Assembly: GCA_035079385.1 (NCBI GenBank)
Contig: JAVHKY010000001.1
Span: 3,845,501 to 3,909,500, forward strand
DNA: 64,000 bases
Direction: 5' to 3'
DNA from: Aspidiotus rigidus
Lineage: Eukaryota > Arthropoda > Insecta > Hemiptera > Diaspididae
A model generated the notes under the pieces. It had not been told where the DNA came from. It searched no databases and saw nothing but the letters and a program-made list of their open reading frames with translations. Numbering within the stretch: the stretch's first letter is position 1; every line of letters starts with the position of its first letter. The translations under genes were made by a program, and so were the position numbers. This document shows, one piece after another, positions 23,020 through 34,011 of this stretch.

Positions 23020-24960
23020 GTGTCATATTTCAAGACGTTGATGTGACCCGGAATTCCAGGAGACGGAGTAGAAGTGAGTGATAGTTATTGCAGGAATAAA
23101 TGAATGGAATGATTTGAGAATTAGTTGAACATGAGTTCAATATAGCCAGGAGAGATGTAAGTGAGTCAGTTAGCAGTAGAAATTTCAGCAGGGGGTGAGG
23201 AGATGGAGATCTGTATACTATAGAGTTTTGTTTGGTATAGTGAAAATGGAGGCAGAATTTTTCAATCAACGACTGATTATGACTCCTTGGATCGAGTTTG
23301 TGTATTCTATTTTAGATCCAGATTTAGGGGGGCTGATGGGTTGTGAAATTGGTATAGAGATAATGTTCCTAATAAGTTGTTGGTGTATTATAGTGTTGTT
23401 AGTTCAGAGATTATCAGCTAGATCGATTTGGATATCTGGGAAAGGGGTTAACTATGGAGAAGTGGATGATATGGCAGGGGGTAGATGGTTCAATTTGAGG
23501 TGTTTGAATAGTTCCCCGGAATCCACATGAAAGAGACAGGTGTAGAAGTGGATGATGGTGATTGCAGGAGTAAATGAAAGCGCTGATTTAGGGAATTAGT
23601 TGAATAAGAGACCTGTATATCCCGGAAAAATGAAAGTGAGTTAGTCAACACTAGAAATTTGAGCTGGGATGAGGAGAGATGGAGATGAGAAAGACAAGGG
23701 GATCGAGTACGCGTATCCTAATTTAGGTCGACCAGATTTAAAAAAGTTTGGTGGTTCGGAAAAAATTGGTTCTGAGATAATGTTCCAAATGAGTTGTCGG
23801 TATATAGTTTCGACCGAGTCGGATACTTGGGAGAGGGTTTAGCTACAGAGAAGTGGATGATATGATAGGGGGTAGTTGGTTCAACTTGAGGTGATTGAAT
23901 AATTCAGTCTTAAGAGGAAGGATGAGAGAATTATGTCGGCAGAGTGCGGGTGCGTAAATTGGAACCTGAGTGAATTGAGCTGTGGATACTAGAAAATTGA
24001 CAATGAGAGTTGGAGGAGGAGTTACTAGCTTCAACGCAGAGGCTGAGAGTTGGGCTAGATCGTAGTTAATTAGGGCTTGATTCACTTCAGAAGCGAATAC
24101 ATTGACTGACAGAAAAGAGTTGTAGGTTTATTGTTGAATTTGGTCGCAAAAACAATGGCGTCATGTTCCGGGAAGTTGACGTGACTCGGAATCCACAGGA
24201 AGGATACAGATGTAGAAATTGATAATGGTGATTGCAGGAGTAAATGAATGCGAGTCTTTGGGGAATTAATTGTGTAAGAGTCTGTATAACCAGAAGAGAT
24301 GAAAAAGAGTCTGTTAACAATGGATATTTGAGTTGGGGTGAGAAAATGGAGATAAAGGCTCGAGTAAATGGCGTCTTGTTTGGTAGTGAAAATGAAGGCA
24401 GAATTTTTCAATCAACGACTAATTATGACTCCTTGGATCGAGTACGCGTACCCTGTTTTGGGTCCAAATTTAGATCCGTCGGTAAAGTAGGGCTGATGCG
24501 TCGGAAAATTGGTTTAGGGATAATGTTTCTAATGAGTTGTCGGTATATAGTGTAGTGAGTTTGGAGATAATCAGCTAGATCGAGCCAGATATTTACGGGA
24601 GAGTTTAGGTATGGAGAAATGGATGGTTGGTAGGGAGTAGATGGTTCAACTTGAGGTGATTGAATAATTCAGGTTCAAGAGGAGAGAATTATGTCGGCAG
24701 AGTGCGGGAGCGTAGATTGGACGGCGAGTGAATTAAACTGCGGATACAAGAAGATTGGCAGTGAGAGTTAGGAAGCGGCATTTAGGGGTGGGGGGACCAG
24801 CTTCAACGAAGATGCCGAGAGTAGGGCTAGATACTTCAAAAGGGAATACATTGACAGACAGAAAAGAGTAGTATGGTTTATAATGAAAGAAGAACAGATG
24901 ATTTTGTAGAGTTTTTGCCTATAGTGGATCGAAGAGAAGACAGTCGGATGGGTAAGAAAG
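23020..24960 (-). pseudogene. LINE thumb/RNase H segment in three tandem partial copies
   Basis: On the minus strand the blocks encode pieces of a non-LTR retrotransposon ORF2. One is the thumb/linker (PIYAPALCRHNSL, HLKLNQLPP). The other is the RNase H region (LLTDSLTSLLAI; FLWIPSHVNFPEHDA). Comparing DNA, three copies follow each other at about 23025-23520, 23520-24110 and 24175-24860. Each runs from RNase H sequence (GTGACTCGGAATCCACAGGA) into thumb sequence (GTTCAACTTGAGGTGATTGAA). The copies differ by indels and substitutions, and no copy holds an open frame over the whole domain. The same ORF2 family appears at 33.4, 45.6-47.4 and 59.2-61 kb. Confidence 0.75.
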
Positions 24961-25082
24961 TGTTAAGTGGGTGGTTACTGCCTAATATCAGGTGGGAATA
25001 TGATCAGTAACGGGATGTGACCTTCTGTAGATGATCTCTTTTTTGGTGAATGGGGTATCACAGGGACAAGTCGGGTGTTGAC

Positions 25083-25123
25083 GATTATTAATTAATTAAT
25101 TTATTTATTTATTTATTTAAAGA
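25083..25123. repeat. ATTA/TTTA microsatellite, probable LINE tail
   Basis: ATTAATTAATTAATTTATTT and further TTTA units occur here. On the minus strand this is a (TAAA)n tail, as often found at the 3' end of non-LTR elements, with possible LINE 3' sequence to its right. Confidence 0.6.
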
Positions 25124-25600
25124 CTTGAAGTGCCGTTTAACAGCGGGAAGCCAATAATAGGACAATGAGTTCACAGTTAATAATTGGTTGATAAATATAG
25201 TTCTGTATTACATTGCGGACAGTAGGGTCACAAGTTAAGTGAGAGTAAATGTGTGCAGGTGTGGAAATGTTTGATTTTTATAGACCCAGTGAATTGAGAA
25301 AATTTTTCAGGGTGTGGTATCAATCAGAGAACATACCGGATAAGCATTGAGGATGAAAGAAAATATTAAAAAGATGGAGAGGGCCTCTCAAGGAGGGGCA
25401 GGGATCAGAGAATAGATAGGGTAACAGTTCAGAATGAGTAGTTGGCCAGGTGAAGAGGGATCGTCGAACTTTAAGAAATGACAGGCTTCTGTCAGGAACG
25501 TATAAGTGTTCCGTCCGAAGGACGCGAATTTCTGCTTGTATAATATATATTTGATTTTAATTGTGACCGGACTTTTCAGTGAAAAATATTTGATCATGTT
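25124..25600 (-). repeat. Possible LINE 3' end fragment
   Basis: The (TAAA)n tail on the minus strand at 25083-25123 suggests that the sequence to its right is the 3' end of an element inserted in minus orientation. A 69-codon frame (25388-25597) contains CHFLKFDDPSSPGQLLIL, which I do not recognise with certainty. Family and ends are not determined. Confidence 0.3.
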
Positions 25601-27815
25601 TCTTCAGCGCATGAAGGAGGTTATAGTGCTGAGTGTAATGCTTTTTTCTAAGTAATAGAAAAACGTACGACGTTGTGGCTCTCATTTTTCTCGGATTAAT
25701 AATGAAATTCTCCATTATCGTAATAAAGTATGCAAAGTATTTCGAGTTCGCGATAAATATTTTACGTTGTCCCAAGAATTATCGTTAAATTCAGTTTAAA
25801 ACGATGAATAACACTAATAAATTCTTGTTGTATTATTCGCGGAATTATCAGGCACTAAGCGTCACCTCTTTCGAGAATCCATATTTAAGAACGTAATAAC
25901 AGCGATAGCTTCGATTGAATACTTTTTTTAAAATTGAAGATAACTTCTGCGTGTCAATTGTCCATCACATTTTCGAATCAATTCTCTTCGTTTCAGGTTA
26001 AGAAGGGTGAAAGATTGAAAACTGTTCTAAACGCGAAGGTTGATAAAACACGCAAACTGAATTTATTTGTTTTTTTATTACATCTTCACGCGTCAAACTA
26101 ATTTCCAAAAAGAGTGCGGGCTAATTTACTTATGAATCGTTTATACACCAAAATTTTACCTTTACTGATAACACACGTTTCCCCAGACGACCAAATCCAG
26201 ATGAAGTGTAATTGATAAGTTGACGAAAAATTCACGCTAAAATGTTGGCTTTGGATACAACTTCGTAAAATATTCAGTAATACCTTCCAAACTAAATTTC
26301 TGAATACAAAACCTGCGTCGTGTAAATAAATTAGGTATATGCTTTACCACAACTCATATTTCTAAAAGTCAAAAGGTATCCTGTGATTGGTCATGATTGA
26401 GATGCTGTACTAATAAGAAGTCTCAATAATAACTGGAGAAGAATCCAGTCATATCATGTCATGGATTATTATATAAAATCAAGCGATTAATTCTGGTAGA
26501 TCGGATTTATACAAATAATTGAATAGTAGCCGAAAAACGAAAGAATGGCAGCCCCTTCCGAATTGAAATATACAACTTAAGTGACCTGTTCAATACGTGA
26601 ACAGCACTGTACAACGATACCAGATTTTATGAGATTTATTTATGAAATAATAAGCTCATAACCCTGCCTCTTTGAATAATATTTAAATCTGGAGAGTCGT
26701 TCAATAGTTCAAGTACAATAAAATAATACTATAATTTCTGAGCAAAATAATTCAAGTTATTTGTCACGCATCAATAATATTTAATTATTCCTGTTATAAC
26801 TTACAAACTTGTAATTATTTCAAAGACTAGCTATTCTCCACAATGTGCACGAGGCATTTTTCTCCTTTCGTGTAGTGTACGAATGTGAAGAGTCTCAGAA
26901 TGCTGCAAATAATATTTTATTGTAATTCGGAACGTCGCGTCCGTCGAGGGCGCTACCGTCGCAATGGAATTGCATGTAAAAGTTCCGAGGATCAATGGTT
27001 TCCAGTTGTACTAAAACTCTACAAAATAGAGGTAAAGTTTTTAACAGGAATTGTTCTCATTATGACTCATCATGATGCAATAACTTGTTTTATCAATAGA
27101 TGAAAGTTGGGAAAATAAGTCGTTCATTCAAAATTTTTGGATTAATTCACTCTCAACTTTGCACAGAGCGAGCGAAGTTTCATTTTCTTCCGTTTACAAT
27201 ACGACAAAAATTATACGGATCCTCGGAATTTTGGTGATGCCACCAGAGAGCGACTCTTGTTTTGACGTTCGCAATAGATAAGTAAAATATTTGAATATTG
27301 GGATTTAAACTTAGAGTTGGGGACTTGGTAGTCCTGACGATATTCACCTTTTTGTTCAATGCTTTTAAATGAAGAAATTTCACGCACCATAATTAATAGG
27401 ATATCGTTTTTTAAAGCAAATACAAGTATAAATTTTGTAGTCTGTATCATCAACATTAAATACAAAAAAAAAATTGTAACAATAAAAAATAACAGTTGAT
27501 TGAAAATCAATGTATGAATGTACATAAATTCTTTGATTTACCCTTTCAGTAGCGCTCTCTAGTGTAGGTTTAAACCCCAATACACGCATGTTGGAGTAGA
27601 AAGAGCGATCTTATGAGGACGATGGGTAAGGGTCACGAATGATATTTTTTCGGCTGTGAATATTCTCGAACGACCGGTGAAGTGAGAAAAATCATAATAT
27701 GTGAGAACTTCCTCCTCAATTAACCTAATTAAATCGGTATTATCTCGGAGTATGATACAACAGACGAGTAAGTGACCAGAGAGGCTCACAGCGAGGAGTC
27801 GTAGACAAGGCAGAG
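25601..27815. other. AT-rich, no gene recognised
   Basis: Only short frames occur and no transposon motif is recognised. It could be intergenic or intronic. Confidence 0.5.
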
Positions 27816-27821
27816 TGACTC

Positions 27822-28275
27822 TGAGGCCACAACATTCCCAGAAGCTCTGGGAACCCCGGTATCATTCCACAAATGACGTGTTCGTGCAAGGAAGAGGAAG
27901 ACTCGGAGGTCATAGCAAGAAGTCACAGGTGAATCATGTCTTGGAGGCCACATAATGCCCAAATGTTCAGGGGCCTAAAGGCGGATCTAGAAAAACGAAA
28001 TGAGGGAGGCCAAAATTTTCCGTGTCGGCGAGGAAATTTTTTTTTTTGCTTCCTCCCCTCCCATTTTGAAGATATTTTCCCCTTTCCTCTTCTCTCGCGT
28101 TTTTGCCACTTTTTTCTTCGTTCTCTTCTCGTTTCCACCTTTTTTTTCCTCATTTTCTTTTCTGGATAGGGGAAGGATGGCCTTCTGCCCCCTTGGATTC
28201 GCCACTGCAGACGTTTCCGGTATCAACCCACAAATGATGTGTTCTTCCAAGAGCAATGAAGACTGAGAGGTCCCG
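27822..28275. repeat. Duplicated unit of about 120 bp, second copy split by a MITE
   Basis: Copy one (27822-27945) contains GGCCACAACATTCCCAGAAG, CCGGTATCATTCCACAAATG and GTGTTCGTGCAAGGAAGAGG. Copy two has GGCCACATAATGCCCAAATG (27946 on). After the insertion it has CCGGTATCAACCCACAAATG and GTGTTCTTCCAAGAGCAATG (to about 28275). The two were one tandem duplication before the MITE at 27968-28207 entered copy two. Confidence 0.75.
27968..28207. mobile_element. Probable hAT-type MITE (240 bp)
   Basis: The left end is CAGGGGCCTAAAGGCGGATC and the right end, inverted, is CAGTGGCGAATCCAAGGGGG. These share the CAG-GGCGGATCCA pattern common in hAT MITEs. The flanking octamers CAAATGTT (27960-27967) and CAGACGTT (28208-28215) agree at 6 of 8 positions, consistent with a decayed 8-bp target duplication. 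The interior is T-rich and non-coding. Confidence 0.7.
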
Positions 28276-28557
28276 ATTGAGTAACGAAAATAAAATAGAA
28301 ACCAAGAGCGACCCGTATTCTTCAGGGAGATAGACAGAAATACCTCTGAAATAAAAGTAGGATCAGGTTGATTATCTTTCATATACGATATTTGTAATAA
28401 TTAATCTGAGAGTACCTCATGCAAAATTACGCTATAATAACGTAATTCAGAAACTGGGAGGTTATACTTAGTGGGCATTCGATGACCAGGAAATAATGAG
28501 ACAGTGTGAGAGAAATGGGTGTCAAAAGTTTCACCAGTTCCGTCTGATGACGCCTGA

Positions 28558-28680
28558 CAGTTTAGCTCTAATTTGTGTATCGAAATCTTACATAAATATT
28601 TTGTAAAGCCGAAGTTTATTGCTACTTACAATCCTCAAGGTAATTCGACCAAAAAAAGTAATGAGCGATCATCTCATTAT
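28558..28680 (+). pseudogene. Gypsy-type integrase stub
   Basis: After a stop at 28555 the frame reads QFSSNLCIEILHKYF and then ATYNPQGNSTKKSNERS. This resembles the part of a retroelement integrase core around the catalytic Glu (consensus-like T-Y-NPQGN---E). The expected Glu position is Lys/Ser here. Only about 35 codons are recognisable. The stub runs in the same frame directly into the R1 element that follows. Confidence 0.65.
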
Positions 28681-28689
28681 TATGACTAT

Positions 28690-29781
28690 CCGAACAGCAG
28701 TTGGGCCCTACAGGAAGTGACGCGTTGGATCGAGTCGGCTGGACTCGAACTTGCAGCAAGTAAAACGGAGGCCATTTTATTCACGACCCGTCGGAAGTTC
28801 AATCCACCCACCTTTCGCCTGCAAGGTGTGGAAATTGAAACCAAGAAGCAAATGAAATACCTGGGCATCTGGTTTGACTCAACGCTGAGCTTCAGCCACC
28901 ATTTCCTGATGGCAGCGGAAAAGGCGGGCCGGGTAGTTGGATACCTAAGCCGCCTGATGAGGAACCTAGGAGAACCGAGAGAAGCAAGAAGAAGGATCAT
29001 GATGAGCACCGCCTTGTCGATCCTCCTATATGATGCGCCAGTATGGGCCGATTCCATGAAGATACCATACCGAAGGAGAGAGATGGTAAAGATCCAACAA
29101 AGAGCTGCGCTGAGGTGTGTTAGTGCCTACCGCACTATCTCGACGGAGGCTCTTTGTGTATTAGCATGTTCACCACCAATCGAGCTCCTTGCCGAGGAGA
29201 GAGCGGTGGTGTTCAAAGCAAAGAAGAGAACGACGACCAACCAAGAAGCTTTACGGGTCAAGCAGGAGGCCAGGCGCTCCTTGCTTGTAAAGTGGAAAGC
29301 AAGAATAACCCAGAGCGAGCTGGGTACATGGACAACCCGTGTGCTAATACGCGAACTTGATGAGTGGATGAACCGACACCAAGGTCAGCTGAACTTTCAC
29401 CTGACGCAGGTGTTAAGCGGCCATGGCTGCTTCAACAAGTGCCTTCACGAGAAGTCAAGGAAAGTTGAGCAGGCAACGTGTTTGCACTGTAACCAAGGGC
29501 GGGATAATGGACCACATTACATCTTATCTGAGTATGAGGCGTGGAGGCGTGAGCGGCCGCGGTCTCTTCAAGACATCGGGGTAGATGAAGCGCTTGACCC
29601 GAGTAGCCTGGTACCCACCATGCTAGGTTCCGAAGAAGTAAGGAACCCGGTGTCTGCATTTGCGGCCACCATCATGAAGAGGAAGATGGACCAGGAATGG
29701 AATAGACAAATTCAGAACCACGCTATGGTACCATCAACATCCAGATCTGCAGGAAGAAGAGGATCAAGATCTTCGAGTTAA
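28690..29781 (+). pseudogene. R1-type non-LTR retrotransposon, 5'-truncated
   Basis: The open frame of about 360 codons starts after the RT catalytic box (WALQEVTRWIESAGLELAAS then KTEAILFTTRRKF). It continues through the RT thumb (MKYLGIWFDSTLSFSHHF; RLMRNLGEPREARR) and the SILLYDAPVWAD block typical of R1-clade elements. It ends with a modified Cys-His motif (CLHCNQGRDNGPHYILSEYE, where the usual second Cys after the His is lost) and a basic tail. R1 elements use target-primed reverse transcription, and 5' truncation is their normal failure mode. The lack of internal stops points to a young insertion. It is joined in frame upstream to a gypsy-type integrase stub. The 3' end lies before the PLE terminus at about 29813. 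Confidence 0.85.
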
Positions 29782-29812
29782 CTCGTTCCTCAATTTTATG
29801 GTTGAACATATT

Positions 29813-29990
29813 ATTAAAAAGGGTTGTACTCAAGAGAGTAGCGTTTTACAAAAGATACCACACAAAACAAGCAGCCGCGAGCGCTTTCGGTCAATTAACC
29901 ATCTTCTAAGCGTATGAAATTGACATTTTCCTCGTCAAAACGGAAGCGACTGAACCCAACATCAACGAAGACAGAGGAACGCGAGATGAA
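29813..29990 (-). mobile_element. PLE family 2 terminal repeat (minus copy)
   Basis: This segment is the inverse of 32376-32530 (AAAGCGCTCGCGGCTGCTTG and GGGTTCAGTCGCTTCCG on the opposite strand). It forms the 3' terminus of the minus-strand PLE. It contains a hammerhead-like layout on the minus strand, 29952 to 29872: CAGTCGC pairs with GCGGCTG (7 bp), with a GGT...ACC stem II, GAAA and GCGCTC. The core segment reads TAGAAGA, so cleavage activity is uncertain. Confidence 0.6.
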
Positions 29991-30003
29991 ATTCATGATT
30001 GAA

Positions 30004-32171
30004 CTAGCGAGTCATCAAATTGTGAATCATTCTCATGTACACTAATTCAATCAATCCCTCATCAGGAATATACCTGTTTAGAACAGTGATGTCTTCATTA
30101 TTCCGGTGTCTAATAATTCCTATATTTTCCAAAGCCAACCGCTTGAAGTACGAATTCTCCCTATGGAGGAGGGCCTCAGAACCTTCCTTAAACTTATGGC
30201 CACTCTCAATTAAATGATCGGAGAATGCCGATTCACCCAATTTACCCTTCTCCCAAGCCTTTTTATGCTCAGCTACCCGAATCTGGAGCTGGCGGCCTGT
30301 CATGCCTACGTAGATACCCGAGCAATCGTTGCACGCTACACTATAAACTCCACTCCTCTCGGCCACAGGAACGGGGTCTTTTAATCTTACAAGTAAACTT
30401 TTAACCGTGTTAGGATTATAAAATGCTGTCCGGAATCCAAAGGGGCGGAAGACTCGTCCCGATTTCAAAGAGAACTTGCCTAGGAAAGGAATTCTAATCC
30501 ACCTCTTTCTACTGTCTAGGTGGTCCCTAGGGAGGGAGGTTGTGGAATCGAGGCATTTTCTAGTGAGTTTCCTCCGGACCATTAGGTCAACATCCACTCT
30601 AACTTGATTAACTTTGGCCAGGTGCTTAATAGTCACAAGTTCCTTTTGAAACGCCGCCTGACTCAAAGGTATTTGAGTCAGTCAGTCGATGAATTAGGCT
30701 ATTGAAAGCCGCAATCTTATGGGCAGTAGGACAAAAGGACGATCCGTGGATAACGATATCGGTCGACGTTTGCTTTCTATAAATACCAAACTCATGGATG
30801 CCATCATTAATACAGATGAACAAATCCAAAAAGTTTATTGATAAGCCACCGACTTCCAATGTGAATTTTATGGAAGGGTATTGGCTATTTAAATAATTGA
30901 GGAACTCACTCAGGAGTTCCACAGGACCGGTCCACGCACATAATACGTCGTCCACGTACCTATGCCAGTAGTGGACGTGACTCAAGAACACCTGGCCAGA
31001 GGAAATAAATCATTTTCGAATTTCGACATAAATACCTCCGAAATGAGCGAACCCAAGGGGGAGCCAATGGGAATCTCCACTTCTTCGGGGAACTCAAAAC
31101 ATTTCCCATCAAACTTACAAAAATTAGGGGACCATCAGCAGATATTTAGAAGGCCAAAAAATTCCGCAAATTCTTCGTGAGGAACGTCAGCTTGAACTAG
31201 TAACTCGCCCATATGTTGCATGGCTACGGCCTTTGGAGTGTGAGGAAATAAACCTACAACATCAAAAGAACATAAAGTCGTTCCAAGAGGAAGACTGAGG
31301 TCCTTCAACTTATCTACAAGGGAACCGGAGTTCTTTACTGAGTATGTAGAGTTTACCTCAACTCGAGACTTAAACCAACGATCGATGTATTTAGCTAAGG
31401 TATAAGTAGGTGACGAAACGAATGATACAACTGGCCGCATTGGGATATCTTTTTTGTGAACTTTCGGCAACTCATAAAGGAGGGGAGGAACCGGATTGGG
31501 TTCCAAGATGGCCTTTTTAGTCAAGGGGCTTTTGATAATAAATTGACTACTATTCACGAGATTCCTCACTTCTTTGATAAAATTTGGAAAATTGAAATTT
31601 GCATTTTCTTGGGCACCACGTCATAAACTCCAGATACGTAGGAGGACTTATTCATAATTACGACGGCATTACTTTTATCTGCCTTCGTAAGGATTAACCC
31701 CTCCTCCCTGACCTTCCTCTTTAGGCCTAGAAATCAAGTCATGGCAAGCATTACTCATGAGAGGGAGGGGGGTGCTGCAGATCATTTCGGCACACTTCTT
31801 CTGGATATTTACCCCAGGTCCAATTTTCACTGTGAGATCCGCCACGACGTTCGCGAGGGTCTCTTGATTTTTGAGGGGAGGTAGCCCAAACTTTAGTCCC
31901 TTCTCCAAGAGGGTCAATTCGTCTTCATTAAACTCAACTCTACTGTAGTTGATGATACGCGGCTGAAACTGTTGGACAATTCCATCCTCAGCACAATCTT
32001 TTTTCTCAGCCGAGGCTTTTGCACTGAGGAGGGAGTCAATTTTACCATTTTTCTTTTCTTTTAATTCCCGTTCAAAATCACGACAACCTTCATTAAGGGA
32101 TTTTATAAACGAATCAAACTCACCACGATGAAGGAGGGAAGCCAACCTCGAATGGACCAAAAGGTTGAGCC
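30004..32171 (-). pseudogene. Penelope-like retroelement, family 2, minus-strand copy
   Basis: From 32171 downward it encodes the N-terminal part (LNLLVHSRLASLLHRGEFDS; LLEKGLKFGLPPLKNQETLA). The RT follows with FDVVGLFPHTP (motif A), WHRYVDDVLCAW (C) and SINFLDLFI (D). Then comes the GIY-YIG nuclease (SGVYSVACNDCSGIYVGMTG with CxxC, then DHLIESGHKFKEGS). Frames change at about 31.7, 31.13, 31.0 and 30.64 kb, so it is not translatable as one protein. Motif B is in a disrupted stretch. It closely resembles the copy at 14.6-17.3 kb. At about 32172 it meets a second, plus-strand copy head to head. Confidence 0.9.
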
Positions 32172-32376
32172 CCACGGATCGTCCTTTTGTCCTACTGCCC
32201 ATAAGATTGCGGCTTTCAATAGCCTAATTCATCGACTGACTCAAATACCTTTGAGTCAGGTGGCTTTTCAAAAGGAACTTGTGATTATTAAGCACCTGGC
32301 CAGGGTTAATCAATTTAGAGTGGATGTTGACCTAATGGTCCGGAGGAAGCTCACTAAAAAATGCCTCGATTCGTGT
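32172..32376 (+). pseudogene. PLE family 2, internally deleted plus-strand copy
   Basis: The plus strand encodes HGSSFCPTAHKIAAFNSLIH and then MVRRKLTKKCLDS, the end of the RT region. It then jumps at about 32376 straight into the 3' terminal repeat. The whole GIY-YIG domain is absent compared with the minus-strand neighbour. It is nearly identical to the corresponding part of that neighbour. Confidence 0.8.
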
Positions 32377-32530
32377 TCCTCTGTCTTCGTTGATGTTGGG
32401 TTCAGTCGCTTCCGTTCACTTACGCTTAGAAGATCGTTAATTAACCGAAAGCGCTCGCGGCTGCTTGTTTTGTGTGGTATCTTTTGTAAAACGCTACTCT
32501 CTTGAGTACAACCCTTTTTAATAATCCAGA
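32377..32530 (+). mobile_element. PLE family 2 terminal repeat (plus copy) with hammerhead-like fold
   Basis: This is the inverse of the terminus at 29813-29990. CAGTCGC (32403-32409) can pair with GCGGCTG (32457-32463). Between them lie the GAAA box (32447-32450) and GCGCTC. It ends near the AAAGGGTTGTACTCAAG-type sequence shared with 29815. Confidence 0.6.
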
Positions 32531-32559
32531 TCTTCCCTGAAGAAAGAAGGAGATGAAGA

Positions 32560-33060
32560 AACTCCAAAAATGACCTACTGTGTTGTGTATTGTGCTGGTG
32601 TTTGTTGTTTTGAGTGTTCTCATGTTTTTGTGCGTCCCAAGGGGGCACGGCAGCTCGGCAGTTGTCGAGTAGAAGAGGGGGTTCGCAGAGGAGATTCTTC
32701 CTTCCCTGAAGTTATACTTGAAAGGGTCGATTCCGGTGTTGGAGGGAACAAAATTAAATGCATACGTAACCCGCACCTACTCCATTATGGAAAACGGACG
32801 GTGCTTGCAAAAATGCGACATAAACACGATCCGAACAGCAATTACTCGAGATATCTATTCAGTTTTAATTATTGTGACTTTTGGCGCCAAATTGTGCCGC
32901 GCCAACGTTATCTTTGCACCAAATCGTGCGCGTCAAATGATTCGCGCCAAATCGATAGGGAACCGGTTGATATGAGTTGTAGAACAGGTTGTATACGTCC
33001 ATTTTATAAGGAGCGAGAATTACGAATTGTTTACGATTTTGTTTCCAGCTTGAAATTCTA
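32560..33060 (+). other. Open frame after the PLE terminus, possibly PLE leader
   Basis: A frame of 163 codons (32570-33061) runs from directly behind the PLE terminal repeat. It is Cys- and Arg-rich (CAGVCCFECSHVFVRPKG) without a domain that I recognise. Its place, where a PLE 5' region follows a terminal repeat, suggests it may be leader sequence of a further PLE copy. A repeated GCGCCAAA string occurs at about 32882-32952. I do not call it a gene. Confidence 0.3.
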
Positions 33061-33344
33061 ACTTCAAAATTGGATTAATAGTAGGCTTCTAGACAGTTAT
33101 AATATATCGCCCAAATACGAAGCGCGGTTGTTATAATGTGAGACAAACCAAAAATTTGTCTGCTCTTCAAACAAACATGACGAAACAAGGCACGGTCGTT
33201 TCCGGAAACAAAGGTTTACTTAGTCGATGAAATGATTTCTGTATCAACTTGAACTTACTCAATAATTTGGATTCATCGATAGAGCTTGAGAATAATTTCA
33301 CTATTGTGTGCTGAATACAAATGCATTAAAAATAAAGCCCTATA

Positions 33345-33670
33345 AATTCATAAAAATTATGAATGTCGATGAAGAAGCTCCGAAGACGTAGAGGGGGAGT
33401 ATGGATTGGAGAAGGTCTATATTCTCGAAAGATGACGGGTCTTGTTTTATCCGAGGAGAATCAAAAGCCACGGTCTGAAGTCTTTGATAAGATTTTTTCA
33501 AAAGTTTGTTGATGCAGTCGCGTTGCTCTATGAGGGTTTGAGAACTGAAGAGAGATGAAGTAATCGTCATAACAAAAAGGCGTTTAGTGAGAGGAAAAGA
33601 GAGACATGAGATGATATTATTCATAACTACTAGAAAAAGTGGGACACGCCAGACTTCTTCTTGTATGATT
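33345..33670 (-). pseudogene. LINE reverse transcriptase scrap
   Basis: On the minus strand QEEVWRVPLFLVVMNNI and PLTKRLF (motif B to C) are followed, after a frame change, by YDDYFISLQFSNPHRATRL. The same order occurs in the ORF2 copy at 47.3 kb: GEVFSVLLFLMAINDI, then PLTQRLFADDFAFSICSSNP. The catalytic box reads YDD or FVM depending on frame. No other domain is left. Confidence 0.75.
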
Positions 33671-34011
33671 TGGTGAACGGAGAAATGGTTTTCAATTCCA
33701 ACTGTTCCTGATAATGCGATTATACGTAGATTTTAGTGTGACGTGATCACGGAATAACTGCAGCCCTATTATTCCTCCGTATTATCGATCTTGGTCATAT
33801 CACCTTCATTGAAGTCAACTTGTATTATCCGAACAGAATGGGACTTTGAGAAAACTCTGTTCGCTGACTACTTCAAACTTCGCACATTCATATCAACTGA
33901 TTCAAAAACTTTATAACAAAAAATTAAAACTAACTATTTCAACTATTACACATGTAGACTAAGAATAATGTATACAAATTATTTAATGATAGTTAGGACG
34001 CGAGATCTCAG

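Noticed and set aside
28573..29781. Single 402-codon gene
   Set aside because: The first 35 codons are a gypsy-type integrase stub and the rest a truncated R1 element. The start codon is TTG. It is a junction of two mobile elements.
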